A stretch of DNA of 64,000 nucleotides, taken from NCBI GenBank assembly GCA_030220185.1, contig JASPKZ010001241.1:186001-250000 (forward strand). The letters are read 5' to 3'. Shown here piece after piece: positions 63,419 through 64,000 of the stretch; positions within the stretch are counted from its first letter, which is position 1, and each line of letters begins with the position of its first letter. The notes under the pieces were generated by a model that did not search any database, was not told where the DNA came from, and saw nothing but the letters and a program-made list of their open reading frames with translations. This stretch comes from Diploptera punctata. Lineage: Eukaryota; Arthropoda; Insecta; Blattodea; Blaberidae. The position numbers and the translations under genes are program-made.

Positions 63419-64000
63419 TAATTACCATTGGAATAGAAAAAGGTCTAGGCTTGAGTAGTAGAAATTAGAGTTTGGAATCTAAGCAGAATTTTTCGTCCGT
63501 TTATACTCAGTTTTTCAAACAGATCTAATGATCTGAGATGTGAAGAGAATAATTTAATTAAATGTTATCATATTGGACCACATAATAAATTCTTTTGGAG
63601 CCACCGTGATGTAGATAAATGTTGTATGGAGCTGCTAACACAAATTTCAGACGACAGATGGTGCAGGTATTACTGACAGCGTTGGTCTTGCCCCAGTCTA
63701 TATCGACATGACATCTCCATGGCAACGAGAAAAGTTGAGTATCATCTTCCTCAATCCACAAAAACTTTTCCCAAGAGCTATACAATCATAATGTTTAATG
63801 AAATGAGGCTACCTAATATTGCGTTTCTAACATCAATAACTGAGAACTGTAAACATACAGAAATCAACCTGTCTAGTAACACGCAAGTAATATTAATAGT
63901 GTAACCGTTAAATGTCTTGAGGGAGTGTATTTGCTGACGATTGAACTCTGATTAAAAAATCGATAATCATTATTTAGGCAACTAATTACTAAACCTAATT
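63419..64000. other. No recognisable feature
   Basis: Two overlapping opposite-strand frames (63558-63785 minus, 63719-63904 plus) show no domain I know. The window ends here. Confidence 0.45.

Overview
This is AT-rich eukaryotic DNA from an animal, almost certainly an arthropod and probably an insect. Evidence seen here: nuclear copies of mitochondrial genes that read correctly only with the invertebrate mitochondrial code (ATA=Met, TGA=Trp, AGA=Ser), four tRNA-derived SINE families, and many non-LTR retrotransposon, Tc1/mariner, hAT, pogo, Helitron and Crypton-type remnants. The C-terminal sequences of the RTE-like elements and one SINE resemble repeats I remember from cockroach genomes (Blattodea, e.g. 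Periplaneta). That species guess is memory-based inference and should be tested by search. I see no convincing intact host gene, only a few unassigned open frames. The window reads as a layered intergenic or intronic graveyard of mobile elements.

Layout. 0-7.7 kb: an internally deleted mariner-like element, a fragment of an uncharacterised arthropod repeat protein, a MITE, a TTAA-flanked element, a hAT element carrying only a BED finger exon (3859-5281), a deleted Tc1/mariner (6030-6941), and a TIR element carrying the last ~50 codons of the same uncharacterised repeat protein (7160-7701). 9-17.3 kb: SINE copies, ATT/ACT microsatellites, a near full-length mariner split by a small hAT (12691-14343), reverse transcriptase scraps, a MITE and a 0.4 kb near-perfect palindrome. 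18-26.7 kb: a rearranged COX3/ND1 NUMT split by an 0.9 kb insertion, an RTE-like copy, SINEs, and a tandem duplication whose first unit is broken by a COX3/ND5 NUMT joined to a SINE.

27-41 kb: SINEs, several reverse transcriptase fragments, a TTAA element, and a 1.4 kb TG-rich minisatellite (38.0-39.4 kb). 41-47 kb: LINE 3' ends, a perfect 35-bp-stem hairpin, an 872-bp mariner derivative with an open C-terminal transposase frame, a pogo MITE, a hAT with a BED finger, and a decayed mariner. 48-64 kb: a Crypton-like tyrosine recombinase end, a second inverted copy of the uncharacterised element, a decayed RTE split by a Helitron (55262-57365), tail-to-tail RTE copies with a perfect 14-bp target duplication, a repeat split by a 219-bp insertion with a perfect 15-bp duplication, and a second Helitron.

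Nothing here works as a pathway. The biological content is the order of insertions, readable from target-site duplications and nesting, and the shared fragments that define repeat families.
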